DNA of 64,000 bases, taken from assembly GCA_937863385.1 (NCBI GenBank), contig CALMBW010000021.1, positions 186,001-250,000 on the forward strand, written 5' to 3'. Of this stretch, positions 7,370 through 16,006 are shown piece by piece. The DNA comes from an uncultured Actinomycetes bacterium (lineage in GTDB: Bacteria > Actinomycetota > CADDZG01 > WHSQ01). The translations under genes were made by a program, and so were the position numbers. How positions within the stretch are numbered: the first letter of the stretch is position 1; every line of letters starts with the position of its first letter. The notes under the pieces are model-generated. The model was not told the origin of the DNA. It worked only from the letters and a program-made list of their open reading frames with translations, and ran no database searches.

Positions 7370-8121
7370 TGGCAAGCGTGGAAGTCACTTTCTCGGGGCC
7401 ACGAGCCGACCTCCGCCTCAACCGGCCCGACGTGCTGAACGCCATGGACATGGAGGTGTTCGACGGCCTTGCGGCAGCCGCCGATGAGATCGCCGATAGT
7501 CCGGCCACAAGGGTCGTGGTCGTGACGGGTGAGGGCCGGGCTTTCTCGGCCGGGATCGACGTCGGCGCCATCGGCAGCATCGCCGGCAGCACCGAAGAGA
7601 CGGTTGCCCGCGCCCAGGCAGGGTTCCGCAAGATCGCCGCTCTCGAGATGCCGGTCATCGCATCGGTTCAGGGGTTCGCCTTCGGAGCCGGCCTGCAGCT
7701 CGCTCTAGCGTGTGACATCCGGGTGATCGCACGAGATGCCAAGCTGGGGCTCCTGGAAGCGAACTTCGGGTTGATCCCCGACCTGATCGGATCGACCCGC
7801 TTGCCGCAGATCGTCGGTGCCGGTCGTGCCAAGAAGATGATCTGGCTTGCCGAAAGGATCGACGGAGCCGAGGCCGGTCGGATCGGTTTGGCCGAGGTCG
7901 TGGTGGAAGCTGCAGCGCTCCAAGAGGCTACAGACGAGCTTGCCGGACGCTTGGCCGAGGCGCCGGTGACCCCGGTACGTCAGGCCAAGAAGCTGATCGA
8001 CGCTTCTGCGTCGCTGTCGGTGAACGATGGCATGGACGCCGAGGCAGCCGCCCAGCTAGCGTGCCTGAGCGCACCCGACTTCGCCGACAACCTGATGTCC
8101 GGCCTCCAGAAACTCTCCTAG
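7369..8121 (+). CDS. Enoyl-CoA hydratase/isomerase (crotonase) family protein
   Basis: This 250-residue crotonase-fold protein has the CoA and oxyanion-hole motifs AFSAGIDVG and GFAFGAGLQLALACD. The Glu equivalent to rat hydratase Glu164 is present (LLEANFGL), but the position of Glu144 is Gln (GAGLQLALACD). Canonical hydratases need both acids, so this may be an isomerase, a thioesterase-like or another crotonase activity. It is the third gene of the yjbQ-proS operon, starting at the ATG that shares a base with the proS stop. Longer in-frame starts inside proS are rejected. It could serve acyl-CoA turnover with the thiolase and acyl-CoA dehydrogenase elsewhere in the window. Confidence 0.87.
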   Translation: MASVEVTFSGPRADLRLNRPDVLNAMDMEVFDGLAAAADEIADSPATRVVVVTGEGRAFSAGIDVGAIGSIAGSTEETVARAQAGFRKIAALEMPVIASVQGFAFGAGLQLALACDIRVIARDAKLGLLEANFGLIPDLIGSTRLPQIVGAGRAKKMIWLAERIDGAEAGRIGLAEVVVEAAALQEATDELAGRLAEAPVTPVRQAKKLIDASASLSVNDGMDAEAAAQLACLSAPDFADNLMSGLQKLS

Positions 8122-8202
8122 TTTCTACCGAAGCATCACGCGCTTATCCCACACCTGATGCGCGCGGAAAAACCGCGTAGGAGCCGGTCAAGGCTCTGTG
8201 GG

Positions 8203-8919
8203 TCACTCCAGGTCCAGGCACTCCAGGATCTGCTCGTGGCGGTCGATCACGGACTCGGCTTCCTTGGCATCGGTCTGGTCGTTGTGGACCCCGACGAAGC
8301 GGACGGCGTGCATGCCGACTTCATGTGCACCAGCGATGTCCGTGCGCTTGAGATCGCCGACGTGGACGGCCTCGGGGGGTCTGACGCCAAGCTCCGCTAA
8401 CGCCTTGTCGAAGATCTCGTGGCCCGGTTTGGGAACGCCTACCTCGTCCGAGAAGCAGAAGACGTCGATGTGCTCGGCCAGACCGACCTTCTCGAGCATC
8501 TGACGAACGATGCGCCCGGTCGAGAAGCCGGTATCGCAAACGAGACCTATGCGGATGTTCTTGGCTTTAAGAGCCTTGAGTGTGTCGACGGCACCGTCAA
8601 CGGCATCGACGCCGCCATCGAGAGAGGCTTCCTCGAAGATCTTGGTCAGTTGAGAGATCTGATCGTCGTCGAAGACGCCGCGGGCTTCGAGACAGTAGGC
8701 AGCCATGCGGCCGGCCCCGAAGGTTTCGACCTGTTTCCAGGCCTCGTCGTGCCGCGCCCATGCTTCTTCGATCAGTTCCTGGGCCTCGGTCTCGGTCAGG
8801 TCTAAGAAACGACGAAGGGCGCTCGTTCTAGTTGCCTGAGCGCCCTCCCAATCATGGTCCCGCAGCAGTGTTCCCCAGCAGTCGTAGGTCACTGCTCGGA
8901 TCCCTTCGAATCTTCTCAT
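8203..8919 (-). CDS. HAD-superfamily hydrolase
   Basis: This 238-residue protein is of the haloacid dehalogenase/phosphoglycolate phosphatase type. Motif I is TYDCWGTLL, with nucleophile Asp13 and Trp in place of the second Asp (the DxYGT/DxWGT variant shared with 2-haloacid dehalogenases); motif II is in VCDTG; the lysine motif is VPKPGHEIF; motif IV is HVGDLKRTDIAGA. A helical cap occupies about 30-95. AAGGGG precedes the ATG. The substrate cannot be assigned: a phosphate ester or a 2-haloacid are both possible, and the Trp variant slightly argues against ordinary phosphatase chemistry. Monocistronic, divergent from the MFS gene. Confidence 0.9.
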   Translation of the reverse strand: MRRFEGIRAVTYDCWGTLLRDHDWEGAQATRTSALRRFLDLTETEAQELIEEAWARHDEAWKQVETFGAGRMAAYCLEARGVFDDDQISQLTKIFEEASLDGGVDAVDGAVDTLKALKAKNIRIGLVCDTGFSTGRIVRQMLEKVGLAEHIDVFCFSDEVGVPKPGHEIFDKALAELGVRPPEAVHVGDLKRTDIAGAHEVGMHAVRFVGVHNDQTDAKEAESVIDRHEQILECLDLE

Positions 8920-9110
8920 CTGGCACCACCCCTTTCCCTAAGATCGTCGAGTCATGCCGTCAACTTCTCGCTTCTGACACTTCCTTGTATCTCAAGGTCC
9001 CTACGTTACTCCTGTCCCGAGACGGATTCCAAGTGGGGTGACATCTGCGCCATAGCTCTGAATCGCTCGCTTTGTCTGGAAACGCCGGAAAGCCCTTGGA
9101 CCGCCTTGCA

Positions 9111-9116
9111 TATCCT
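9111..9116 (+). promoter_or_regulatory. -10 box for leaderless MFS gene
   Basis: TATCCT lies exactly 6 nt before the ATG at 9123, with no Shine-Dalgarno sequence between. Transcription would start at or next to the ATG, giving a leaderless mRNA. Confidence 0.55.
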
Positions 9117-9122
9117 GAGTCG

Positions 9123-10388
9123 ATGCGACTGCTGCCGGACGCCTTGCACGAGAGAGAGTTTCGGCTCCTCTTCTTCGGCCAGCTGATCTCGTCTTTCGGC
9201 GACCGGATGACCCCGATCGCCTACACCTTCGCGATCCTCGAGCTCACGGGCAATGTTTCCGACGTCGGCTTCGCTCTGGCCGCAGAGTCGGTTCCGATGG
9301 TGATCTTCTTTCTCGTCGGAGGGGTGTGGGCGGATCGCATATCGCGCGTGAAGGTGATGCTGGCCTCGGACATCGTGCGTTTCGTGTGCCAGACCATCAT
9401 CGCCATCCTGCTGATCACAGGAGAGGCGAGGATCGGTCACCTGATCGCTCTTTCCGCGATCTACGGCAGCGCCCTCGCATTCTTCTTCCCCGCCTTCTCG
9501 GGGATGCCTCCGTTGATCGTCAAGAGCGATCGATTCCAAGAAGCGAACGCCCTGCTGGGGCTGTCCAGGAACATCACGGCGATCTTCGGACCCATCGCGG
9601 CCGGAGTGACCATCGCTCTGATAGGGGCGGGATGGGCGATCCTCGTAGATGCGGGCACCTTCCTGATCAGCGCAGCCTTCCTCGTGAGGATGCGTGTCCC
9701 CGCCATCGCCCGGGAGGCGCAGGTCCGCAACTTCCTTAGCGATCTACGCGAGGGGTGGGCCGAATTCAAAGCACACACGTGGCTGTGGACGATCGTCCTG
9801 CACGCTTCGTTCTTCATCATGATCGCCCTCTCCGCCGTCTTCGTTCTAGGGCCATTCCTCTCTGACGAGCACTACGGAGGTGCGTCGGCGTGGGCGGCGA
9901 TCTCGACCGCTTTCGGAGTCGGGTCGGTGCTGGGCGGAGTCCTAGCGATGTACTACAGGCCGAAGCGGCTCTTGCTCGTCGGTGAGTTGCTGATGTTCTT
10001 GGAAGTGCCTCGCTTGATCCTCCTGGCTGTGATCGCTCCCCTATGGACCATCGTGGCCTCGTCTGTGCTAACTGGAGTCACGATGAGCCTCTTCGGAGCA
10101 CTGTGGATGACCGCGCTCCACGAGAACATCCCTGAGGGATCGATATCCCGCGTCTCTGCCTACGACTGGATGGGATCGTTCGCCTTCCAACCGATCGGGA
10201 TGGCTCTGGTTGGACCGATAGCGGTCGCGTTCGGCACTGCGACCGTACTCTGGTTCGCGGCGATCTTCGTGGTCATCTCCACTCTCACGATCCTTTGCAT
10301 CCCCGACGTTAGGAACCTTCAGCGGCGGTCACCGCAGCCGGGTGCGGCCCCGCAGCACACCTCCGGGGCCGCACCCTCGCTGCAGTAG
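9123..10388 (+). CDS. MFS transporter (MFS_3 / EntS-like exporter)
   Basis: This is a 421-residue major facilitator with about 12 predicted membrane helices. It opens REFRLLFFGQLISSFGDRMTPIAYTF, and the loop between helices 2 and 3 carries GGVWADRISRVKVM, a form of the MFS signature. Similar actinobacterial proteins resemble enterobactin and macrolide exporters, but the substrate is unknown. The C-terminal tail is Pro/Ala/Gln-rich and its DNA forms a long hairpin. ATG 9123 is preferred over the in-frame TTG at 9072 because the conserved protein starts there and a -10 box is correctly placed for a leaderless transcript. Confidence 0.9.
   Translation: MRLLPDALHEREFRLLFFGQLISSFGDRMTPIAYTFAILELTGNVSDVGFALAAESVPMVIFFLVGGVWADRISRVKVMLASDIVRFVCQTIIAILLITGEARIGHLIALSAIYGSALAFFFPAFSGMPPLIVKSDRFQEANALLGLSRNITAIFGPIAAGVTIALIGAGWAILVDAGTFLISAAFLVRMRVPAIAREAQVRNFLSDLREGWAEFKAHTWLWTIVLHASFFIMIALSAVFVLGPFLSDEHYGGASAWAAISTAFGVGSVLGGVLAMYYRPKRLLLVGELLMFLEVPRLILLAVIAPLWTIVASSVLTGVTMSLFGALWMTALHENIPEGSISRVSAYDWMGSFAFQPIGMALVGPIAVAFGTATVLWFAAIFVVISTLTILCIPDVRNLQRRSPQPGAAPQHTSGAAPSLQ
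10340..10376. terminator. 12-bp hairpin between convergent MFS and beta-propeller genes
   Basis: GGGTGCGGCCCC (10340-10351) is perfectly complementary to GGGGCCGCACCC (10365-10376), with a 13-nt loop. It lies within the last codons of the MFS gene and just before the convergent gene's stop. No U-run follows, so if it ends transcription it does so without a classic tail. Confidence 0.45.
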
Positions 10389-10393
10389 CGGAA

Positions 10394-11581
10394 CTATGGC
10401 CCCCAGTCGGCGCTGCAGGTGCCGGGCATGATCGTGTAGATCGCCTCGCCCTGGATGTACCGGAGCTCGGTAGCGCCCGTTTCGTAGTCGTACGAGCACA
10501 CCAACATCGAATCGGAGTCGGGCGCCCAATCCATGAAGCTGAGAGTCGTGTCGATCGAACGCTGGATCTGGTCGCTCCCGTCGGCGTTTGCCGTGTAGAG
10601 CGTGTACTCGACCGTTCGGAAAGAGGCCTCGTCGTAGCCGAGTGATTCGAAGACCATCTGGGTCCCATCGGGCGAGAATCCCCAGAAAGCCACGAAGTAG
10701 CTCACACCGGGCGATGCCGCTTGGACGAACAAGGTTTCCGTCTGCGAACCGTCCACCGACGTGAATCGCAAGGAGTCGGGTCCATCTACGCAGCAGGTCG
10801 AATACGTGAGCCCGGAACCGTCCGGATTCCAGGTTGCGTTGTAGATGCTTCCTTCAGAGGTCAGGTCCGTGATCTGTTGTCCCTGTGAATCGACAACATG
10901 CAGCGACGCCGTCTCTGCCACTTCGTCGTACTGCGTGTAGGCGATCATCTGATCGTCGGGCGACCATTGCGGATCGAACACGTTGGTCTGGCCCGGGGGG
11001 ACGTCATACAACTCCTGCGTATCGAGATCCCAGTAGGAGATAACCCCTGCACCTCTGCGGAAGTTCACGAAGGCCAGCTTGGTGTCGTCGTGGCTCCATG
11101 TCGGGTCATCGGAGAACTTTCCGTAGACGTGGAACTTGCCCGAGCCGTCCGGAGATACCGTCCATAGGCCCCGTTTCTCCTTCGCGTACGCAACAAACGC
11201 GATCGTGGAACCATCGTGGGACCAGACTGCCGGTCCGACATCGAACTTCTTTCCGGCGACCTTTTCCACCGCACCCGTCTGAAGGTCACTCACGTACAGG
11301 GCACTCAGGTTCGAGGCCCGGTCATAGGTCGTGAACATGACCTCACTTCCGTCGGGCGAGGTCATGGGCGAATAGCTACTGGTTTTGGCCTTGTCGAACA
11401 AGATGGTCTTCCCGGTCCCGTCGGCCGAGATCGTCCCGACCTTTCGCCCTTTGGTGAAAGCGATGGTCCCGTGAGGGGTCTCTTGCGAGGAAGCGACCGG
11501 CGCCATCAAGCCCAGGATGACGATAGCCATCACCGGCAACACTCGGGCGCGGCGGGGCGAACACTTTCGTTGAGGTGACAC
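10394..11581 (-). CDS. Secreted TolB-like (PD40) beta-propeller protein
   Basis: This 395-residue exported protein begins with a basic stretch and a hydrophobic signal (VLPVMAIVILGLMAPVASSQ). The rest is a chain of WD40-like PD40 repeats recognised by recurring phrases such as TSPDGSEVMFTTYD, WSHDGSTIAFVAY, WSHDDTKLAFVN, WSPDDQMIAYTQYD and FSPDGTQMVFES, giving about six blades. Such proteins usually bind ligands or proteins at the cell surface; no catalytic motif is visible. The GTG start has AGGAGG about 7 nt upstream. It stands alone between convergent and tandem neighbours, so its partner cannot be inferred. Confidence 0.85.
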   Translation of the reverse strand: MSPQRKCSPRRARVLPVMAIVILGLMAPVASSQETPHGTIAFTKGRKVGTISADGTGKTILFDKAKTSSYSPMTSPDGSEVMFTTYDRASNLSALYVSDLQTGAVEKVAGKKFDVGPAVWSHDGSTIAFVAYAKEKRGLWTVSPDGSGKFHVYGKFSDDPTWSHDDTKLAFVNFRRGAGVISYWDLDTQELYDVPPGQTNVFDPQWSPDDQMIAYTQYDEVAETASLHVVDSQGQQITDLTSEGSIYNATWNPDGSGLTYSTCCVDGPDSLRFTSVDGSQTETLFVQAASPGVSYFVAFWGFSPDGTQMVFESLGYDEASFRTVEYTLYTANADGSDQIQRSIDTTLSFMDWAPDSDSMLVCSYDYETGATELRYIQGEAIYTIMPGTCSADWGP

Positions 11582-11701
11582 AATGCCCTCCTTCTGATGC
11601 AGGGACCACGGCCAGCGCCGAGGCGATCAAGGAGCCATGACGGCTCACGCTCACGCTACGTAGAAAGATGGTGGTGCTTCAAGTCTTCGGGCCTACGCAA
11701 T

Positions 11702-12085
11702 CTAGGCGTGGCGCTGGTCTTCTGACCTCACGACGCAGGTGCCTGTTGCCGTTAGAACCGTCTCTTGCTCTTCGAGAAGATCGGCTGCAGAAGGAGACAC
11801 ATCCGGGAGTTGCCTCGCATATCGGGCGACCGTGAACTTCATCTCCCGGGAGGTATTGCCTATCCGAACGATCTCTCCCCGGGCCTCGAGGAAATCCCCC
11901 GCGTAGACCGGTACCAGGAACTTCACGTCGGAATACCCGGCGAACAAGCCCTCGTCACCGTCATTACGGATGCAGAGTTCGGTGGCGACATCGTGCACGA
12001 GTTCGAGGAGGCGGGCGCCGGAAACGAGTCCTCCCCCGTAGTGAGCATCGGCGTGGCTCATCCTGACCCGCAGCTTTGCTTCCAC
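11702..12085 (-). CDS. kal: 3-aminobutyryl-CoA ammonia-lyase
   Basis: This 127-residue single hot-dog-domain protein closely matches Kal of lysine-fermenting bacteria. The matching motifs are LRVRMSHADAHYGGGLVSGARLL at the start, VATELCIRNDGDEGLF, VPVYAGDFLEARGEIVRIGNTSREM, and a C-terminal LTATGTCVV. Kal removes ammonia from L-3-aminobutyryl-CoA to give crotonyl-CoA, a late step of the 3,5-diaminohexanoate pathway. It lies last in the lysine cluster, 77 nt after kamE, but a hairpin separates it from kamE and it has its own leaderless -10 box before the GTG start, so it may be expressed independently. Ordinary acyl-CoA thioesterase is the alternative, less likely given the context. Confidence 0.88.
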   Translation of the reverse strand: MEAKLRVRMSHADAHYGGGLVSGARLLELVHDVATELCIRNDGDEGLFAGYSDVKFLVPVYAGDFLEARGEIVRIGNTSREMKFTVARYARQLPDVSPSAADLLEEQETVLTATGTCVVRSEDQRHA

Positions 12086-12091
12086 GACGCA

Positions 12092-12097
12092 ACCCTA
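12092..12097 (-). promoter_or_regulatory. -10 box for leaderless kal
   Basis: On the minus strand TAGGGT ends 6 nt before the GTG start of kal (TAGGGT-TGCGTC-GTG). No Shine-Dalgarno sequence is present. Confidence 0.55.
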
Positions 12098-12142
12098 CCG
12101 GGGGCCGAGTGGGAATGCCCGGACGCGCGCGCAGCTCATGCT

Positions 12143-12168
12143 CACAGCCTGACCCCGGTGGGTCAGGC
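12143..12168 (-). terminator. 11-bp hairpin at the kamE stop codon
   Basis: CAGCCTGACCC and GGGTCAGGCTG pair perfectly around a 4-nt loop. The stem includes the kamE stop codon. No U-run follows on the minus strand, so it is either a weak terminator or a 3'-end stabiliser that separates kamE expression from kal. Confidence 0.5.
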
Positions 12169-12888
12169 TGCTTCGTTGCTTCCGATCACCCAGGCCAAGA
12201 AGCTGGCTACATCCGACGGTTTGGTTCCGCGCGAGAAGATCCGGTCGTAGCCCAGTTCATCTGCCTGCTCCGGGCTGAACCTGGGCCCGCCGCCGATCAG
12301 CACCACCCGTTCCCGTAGGCCGGCACTCGCCAGAGCGTCCCGTACCTCTTGGAGATGATGGATGTGGGCGTCGCGCTGCGTCACTACCTGACTGATCAAG
12401 ACGGCGTCGGCACCCTCCTCGGCAACGACTTCAACGATGTGCTCGGGGTCAACCTGCGAGCCAAGGTTGTGAACCTGCATCTCCTGGTAGTACTCGAGGC
12501 CCTTGTCCCCTGCGAACCCCTTCATCGACAAGATCGCGTCCAACCCCACCGTGTGGGCGTCGGTGCCGGTGCACGCCCCCACCACGACCAGCGGGCGCTT
12601 GAGAGTGCTGCGGATCTTGAGGTCGACCTCCTTGGGTGTGAGGATCGGAAACTCCCTCTCGGCTACGACCAGCGAATCAGGGTCGACAGAATGGGTGGTC
12701 GATCCGTACACCACGAAGTAGGTGAAATCGGGGCCCATGGGCACCATGTGCGCGACGAGGATCCGCTCGAAGCCCATCTTGGCCGCCAGAGCGATGGCTG
12801 CTTGCCGGGCCCGTTCACCTTCGGGCATCGGCAGCGTGAAGGACATCTGAACCTTGCCGTCATCGGTCCAGTCACCGTACGGCTTCAT
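12163..12888 (-). CDS. kamE: Lysine 5,6-aminomutase, beta subunit
   Basis: KamE carries the B12-binding domain of the adenosylcobalamin- and PLP-dependent aminomutase that moves the terminal amino group of beta-lysine (or D-lysine) to give 3,5-diaminohexanoate. The 241-residue protein has the DxHxxG cobalamin motif at 110-115 (DAHTVG, axial ligand His112). Lys123 lies exactly 11 residues later, matching the His133/Lys144 pair of the known enzyme, where the lysine forms the internal aldimine with PLP. The Rossmann end VVLIGGGPRFSPEQADELGYD is also typical. Its ATG overlaps the kamD stop by 4 nt. Confidence 0.95.
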   Translation of the reverse strand: MKPYGDWTDDGKVQMSFTLPMPEGERARQAAIALAAKMGFERILVAHMVPMGPDFTYFVVYGSTTHSVDPDSLVVAEREFPILTPKEVDLKIRSTLKRPLVVVGACTGTDAHTVGLDAILSMKGFAGDKGLEYYQEMQVHNLGSQVDPEHIVEVVAEEGADAVLISQVVTQRDAHIHHLQEVRDALASAGLRERVVLIGGGPRFSPEQADELGYDRIFSRGTKPSDVASFLAWVIGSNEAA

Positions 12889-14480
12889 ACCTTCACCTCC
12901 AGGTGCCGCGAAAGGCCTTCCGCTATCGGGTTGAAGTATCCGGCTGCGCGGACCACGACACCATCGAGGCCTTTTCCTCCGTCACGGGGCCGCACCGTGT
13001 CCGCAAACATGCCGGCCTCGATGGCATCGAACATGCCGATCTCGGCGACCTCGCGTAGCATCTGGCGCGTCTCTTCCAACACCTGGGCCGCTCGCTGCTC
13101 GACATCCCCCCCTTTGGCGAACGTGACCTCACCGGCAAGAGTGGCTGCACCGTTGAAGATGTAGTTGGCATTGTTCAAGGCGAGGTGCCGGTCTGACAGG
13201 AACGGCGTGTGGACCCCTTCCGTCAACATCCCGAGCAACATGATGTCCTGACCCGTCAAAGCGCCGACAAGGTTGAACATGCCATCCAGTAGGAACCCTT
13301 GGAAGATGTCCCCCGTCATGTGCTTGGTCGGTGGCATGTACTTGAGGGGGGCGTGAGGGAACACCTCACGGATCAGTTGTGCGTGTGCGATCTCGAGAGC
13401 GATCTGATCGGGGACGCTGGGGTCGATCTCGAACGCGTGTCCAAGCCCTTGTTGCTCGCTGGGCAGACCCGCGGCCCAAGCCAGGCGCTCATTCAGGAAT
13501 TGGGAAGCGAGAACCGTATGGGCGGCAGAAACGGCATCCGCAGTGGTCAGATAGTTGTCCTCGCCCGTGTTGATCACGATCCCTGCTGCACTGTGGATCA
13601 TGCGCGAGAAGTGCTGATCCACGAATGTCCGTTGCATGTTGATGTCTCTGAAGATGATCCCGTACATGCAGTCGTTGAGCATCATGTCCAGGCGTTCCAT
13701 CGCCGCCATCGCGGCGATCTCCGGCATGCACAGTCCACTCGCGTAGTTGGTCATACGGACATAGCGACCGAGCTCCTCGCTGACTTCATCCAGAGCTTTG
13801 CGCATCACGCGGAAGTTCTCTTGGGTGGCGTAGGTACCGGCGAACCCGTCCGTGGTGGCGCCATAAGGGACGTAGTCCAGGAGGCTTTGTCCCGTCGAGC
13901 GGATCACCGCGATCACATCCGCCCCGTTCCGAGCCGCGCTCTGCGCTTGAGGTACGTCCTCGTAGATATTGCCGGTGGCGACGATCAGATAGAACCAGGG
14001 CTTCTCACCGTCGCCGTACCGCTCGATCTTGCCGGCCCTAACGGCCTTGGCCGCGATGATGTTGTCAACGGCCTTTCCCGCAAGCTCGCGAGCGAGTGCT
14101 ACCGCGCGGTCAAGCACCTCGCCCTTTGGCCAAGTGACGTGCGACCCTCCGGTGGCGATCCGCTCGGCGACCCGTTGGATATCGCCGTCTAGAGCCGCTG
14201 CCAGGAACGGGATCAGCACTCCCCGCTCGAGACCCACTGAGTCTCGGATGTGATCCACAACCAGGTTCGGGATGGGGGTGGCTTCGGTGCCTTCGCCCAC
14301 AACACCGTCGACACCGATCAATCGCAGACAGGCTCGCTCGATGCTCACGGTCGTGCGCGTGTGCGCCAATTCCTCGATAGGGGCGGCGATCTCTGCTGCA
14401 AGGTCGCGGCATTCCTGAACCGTTCCCCGGTCGATGTCGAGCCTGTTCAGCGGGCGTTCGAACCCGCTACTGATCTTCAC
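12885..14480 (-). CDS. kamD: Lysine 5,6-aminomutase, alpha subunit
   Basis: This is the 531-residue catalytic alpha subunit, a TIM-barrel protein that binds PLP and adenosylcobalamin with KamE. Family features include IVATGNIYEDVPQAQSAARNG, DVIAVIRSTGQSLLDYVPYG, TGFAGTYATQENFR-like ATTDGFAGTYATQENF, and LKYMPPTKHMTGDIF. Length matches characterised subunits. It overlaps kamE downstream and the amidohydrolase upstream by 4 nt each, so the three are almost certainly translated from one message. The KamB/KamC reactivase proteins that accompany this enzyme in clostridia are not beside it. Confidence 0.95.
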   Translation of the reverse strand: MKISSGFERPLNRLDIDRGTVQECRDLAAEIAAPIEELAHTRTTVSIERACLRLIGVDGVVGEGTEATPIPNLVVDHIRDSVGLERGVLIPFLAAALDGDIQRVAERIATGGSHVTWPKGEVLDRAVALARELAGKAVDNIIAAKAVRAGKIERYGDGEKPWFYLIVATGNIYEDVPQAQSAARNGADVIAVIRSTGQSLLDYVPYGATTDGFAGTYATQENFRVMRKALDEVSEELGRYVRMTNYASGLCMPEIAAMAAMERLDMMLNDCMYGIIFRDINMQRTFVDQHFSRMIHSAAGIVINTGEDNYLTTADAVSAAHTVLASQFLNERLAWAAGLPSEQQGLGHAFEIDPSVPDQIALEIAHAQLIREVFPHAPLKYMPPTKHMTGDIFQGFLLDGMFNLVGALTGQDIMLLGMLTEGVHTPFLSDRHLALNNANYIFNGAATLAGEVTFAKGGDVEQRAAQVLEETRQMLREVAEIGMFDAIEAGMFADTVRPRDGGKGLDGVVVRAAGYFNPIAEGLSRHLEVKV

Positions 14481-16006
14481 TCTGCCTCCGCTTCACTTCT
14501 AGGCCACACCCTCTGCCCCGCGATCCAAGTTCCCAAGACCTCGGTGCTCAGTAGCTCCTCGCTCGAGCAGGTGATCGGATCTCGGTCGAGCCATGTGAGG
14601 TCCGCCTGCGATCCTGTGGCGAGGTCCCCCTTGAGGTTTTCATGACCGTTGATGCGAGCCGGTCCCACGGTGCTGAGCTCGAGAGCCACCTGCGGTGACA
14701 GACGTTCGCCCTGAAGATGGTGGTTACGCAGTGAATACATCTGCAAGAAGGGGTCCATCGGGGTCACCGTCGAGTCAGAACCTGCAGCCATCACGAGCCC
14801 AGCGGCGTGCATCGACCCGAACCGGTTCATATCCCTAGCGCGGTCCCAACCGAGCCGTTCGGAGTACAGCGCGTCGGGCCCACCCCAGTAATGATCGAAA
14901 GCAGGTTGGACCGAAGGCCGCAGGCCGAGGGCCGCGCTGCGTTCGATGTGGTCGTCCGTGGCGCATTCGAAGTGCTCGATGCGATGACCCAGCGAACGGA
15001 CCGCGCCGCTGCCGACATCGGCCGCCACCCTCTCCCACGTTTTGATGCACTGTTCGATAGCGGCGTCGCCGATCGCATGTACGGCGACCTTCAGCCCGGC
15101 TTCTTGCGAGCGGCGGAAGAAGTCGTAGACCTCTTCGTCACTGCGATAGGTGATCCCGACGGGCGTCGAGCCGGCGGGCACCTCACCCGGATACGGCTCG
15201 GACATCCAAGCCGTGTGAGAGCCGAAGCTGCCGTCGAGGAACCAATCCCCACCGATCCGGGGCGATCCCAGTTCGACGACTCGCTCGACCTCGGTGGTCC
15301 CTAGGAATGCAGCCACGTCGAGCGCCACGCCTTGGATGGCCTCTTCGAATATCTCTGCCGAGTCCCACCCTCGCCACTCGATCACGAACATCTCGTGGAC
15401 CTCAGCGATCCCCTTCGCGTAGGCGAGGCTCACAGCCGCGCGGATCGCTTCGACCTGTTGTGCTCGCGGAAGGTTGTCCTCGAACCACCTGTATGCCTCG
15501 GATGCCGCTTGTTCCCGCAGATAGCCGGTTGGAGCACCGTCTGAGCCTCGATCGACGCCTTTTATGTCATCCAGGTTCAAAGCGCGAAGCAAGCCCGTGG
15601 ACGCGATGACCGAATGCATGTCGGCGCGAACCAACAACGCTGGAGCATCGCCGACGACACGATCGAGGTCGCGGCCGTCCAGTGGCTCATCCAACGGATC
15701 CTCGAAATTGCCACCGAAGAGCATCTCGTTGCCGTGGGCGCGCTCGGAATAGGCATCCAGAATGGCGCGGGCGCAACGTTCACCGCGGAGATCCATACCG
15801 GTCGCGTACAAACCCGTCGCAGGAAGATGAACGTGGGCATCACGGAAGGCGGGGATCAGCACGCCACCTTGCAGGTCCACGGTTCGATCCGAGCACGGCG
15901 CATCTCCATCGCCCATCGAGGCGATGGTGTCACCGCCGACGACCAGCCACTCGTGTGTGGCGGACAGGGAGCGGATCGTTCCGTTCACGAAAGCAACACT
16001 GCTCAT
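14477..16006 (-). CDS. Amidohydrolase family 3 (YtcJ-like) protein within the lysine operon
   Basis: This 509-residue metal-dependent hydrolase has the N-terminal beta-sandwich and barrel of the YtcJ/LAF3 group: metal ligands His58 and His60 in FRDAHVHLP, an aromatic-poor barrel with KVAVHAIGDAAIEQ, SLGHRIEHFECA, and the C-terminal catalytic segment MAAGSDSTVTPMDP. There is no signal peptide. It overlaps kdd upstream and kamD downstream by 4 nt each, so its role should relate to lysine breakdown. It is not part of the textbook pathway. Hydrolysis of an N-acyl derivative or of a lactam formed from an amino-acid intermediate would fit, but this is inference; the substrate is unknown. Confidence 0.88.
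   Translation of the reverse strand: MSSVAFVNGTIRSLSATHEWLVVGGDTIASMGDGDAPCSDRTVDLQGGVLIPAFRDAHVHLPATGLYATGMDLRGERCARAILDAYSERAHGNEMLFGGNFEDPLDEPLDGRDLDRVVGDAPALLVRADMHSVIASTGLLRALNLDDIKGVDRGSDGAPTGYLREQAASEAYRWFEDNLPRAQQVEAIRAAVSLAYAKGIAEVHEMFVIEWRGWDSAEIFEEAIQGVALDVAAFLGTTEVERVVELGSPRIGGDWFLDGSFGSHTAWMSEPYPGEVPAGSTPVGITYRSDEEVYDFFRRSQEAGLKVAVHAIGDAAIEQCIKTWERVAADVGSGAVRSLGHRIEHFECATDDHIERSAALGLRPSVQPAFDHYWGGPDALYSERLGWDRARDMNRFGSMHAAGLVMAAGSDSTVTPMDPFLQMYSLRNHHLQGERLSPQVALELSTVGPARINGHENLKGDLATGSQADLTWLDRDPITCSSEELLSTEVLGTWIAGQRVWPRSEAEAE

Noticed and set aside
9006-9539. 177-residue minus-strand ORF overlapping the MFS gene
   Set aside because: Composition is that of an antisense frame; the MFS protein on the plus strand is clear.
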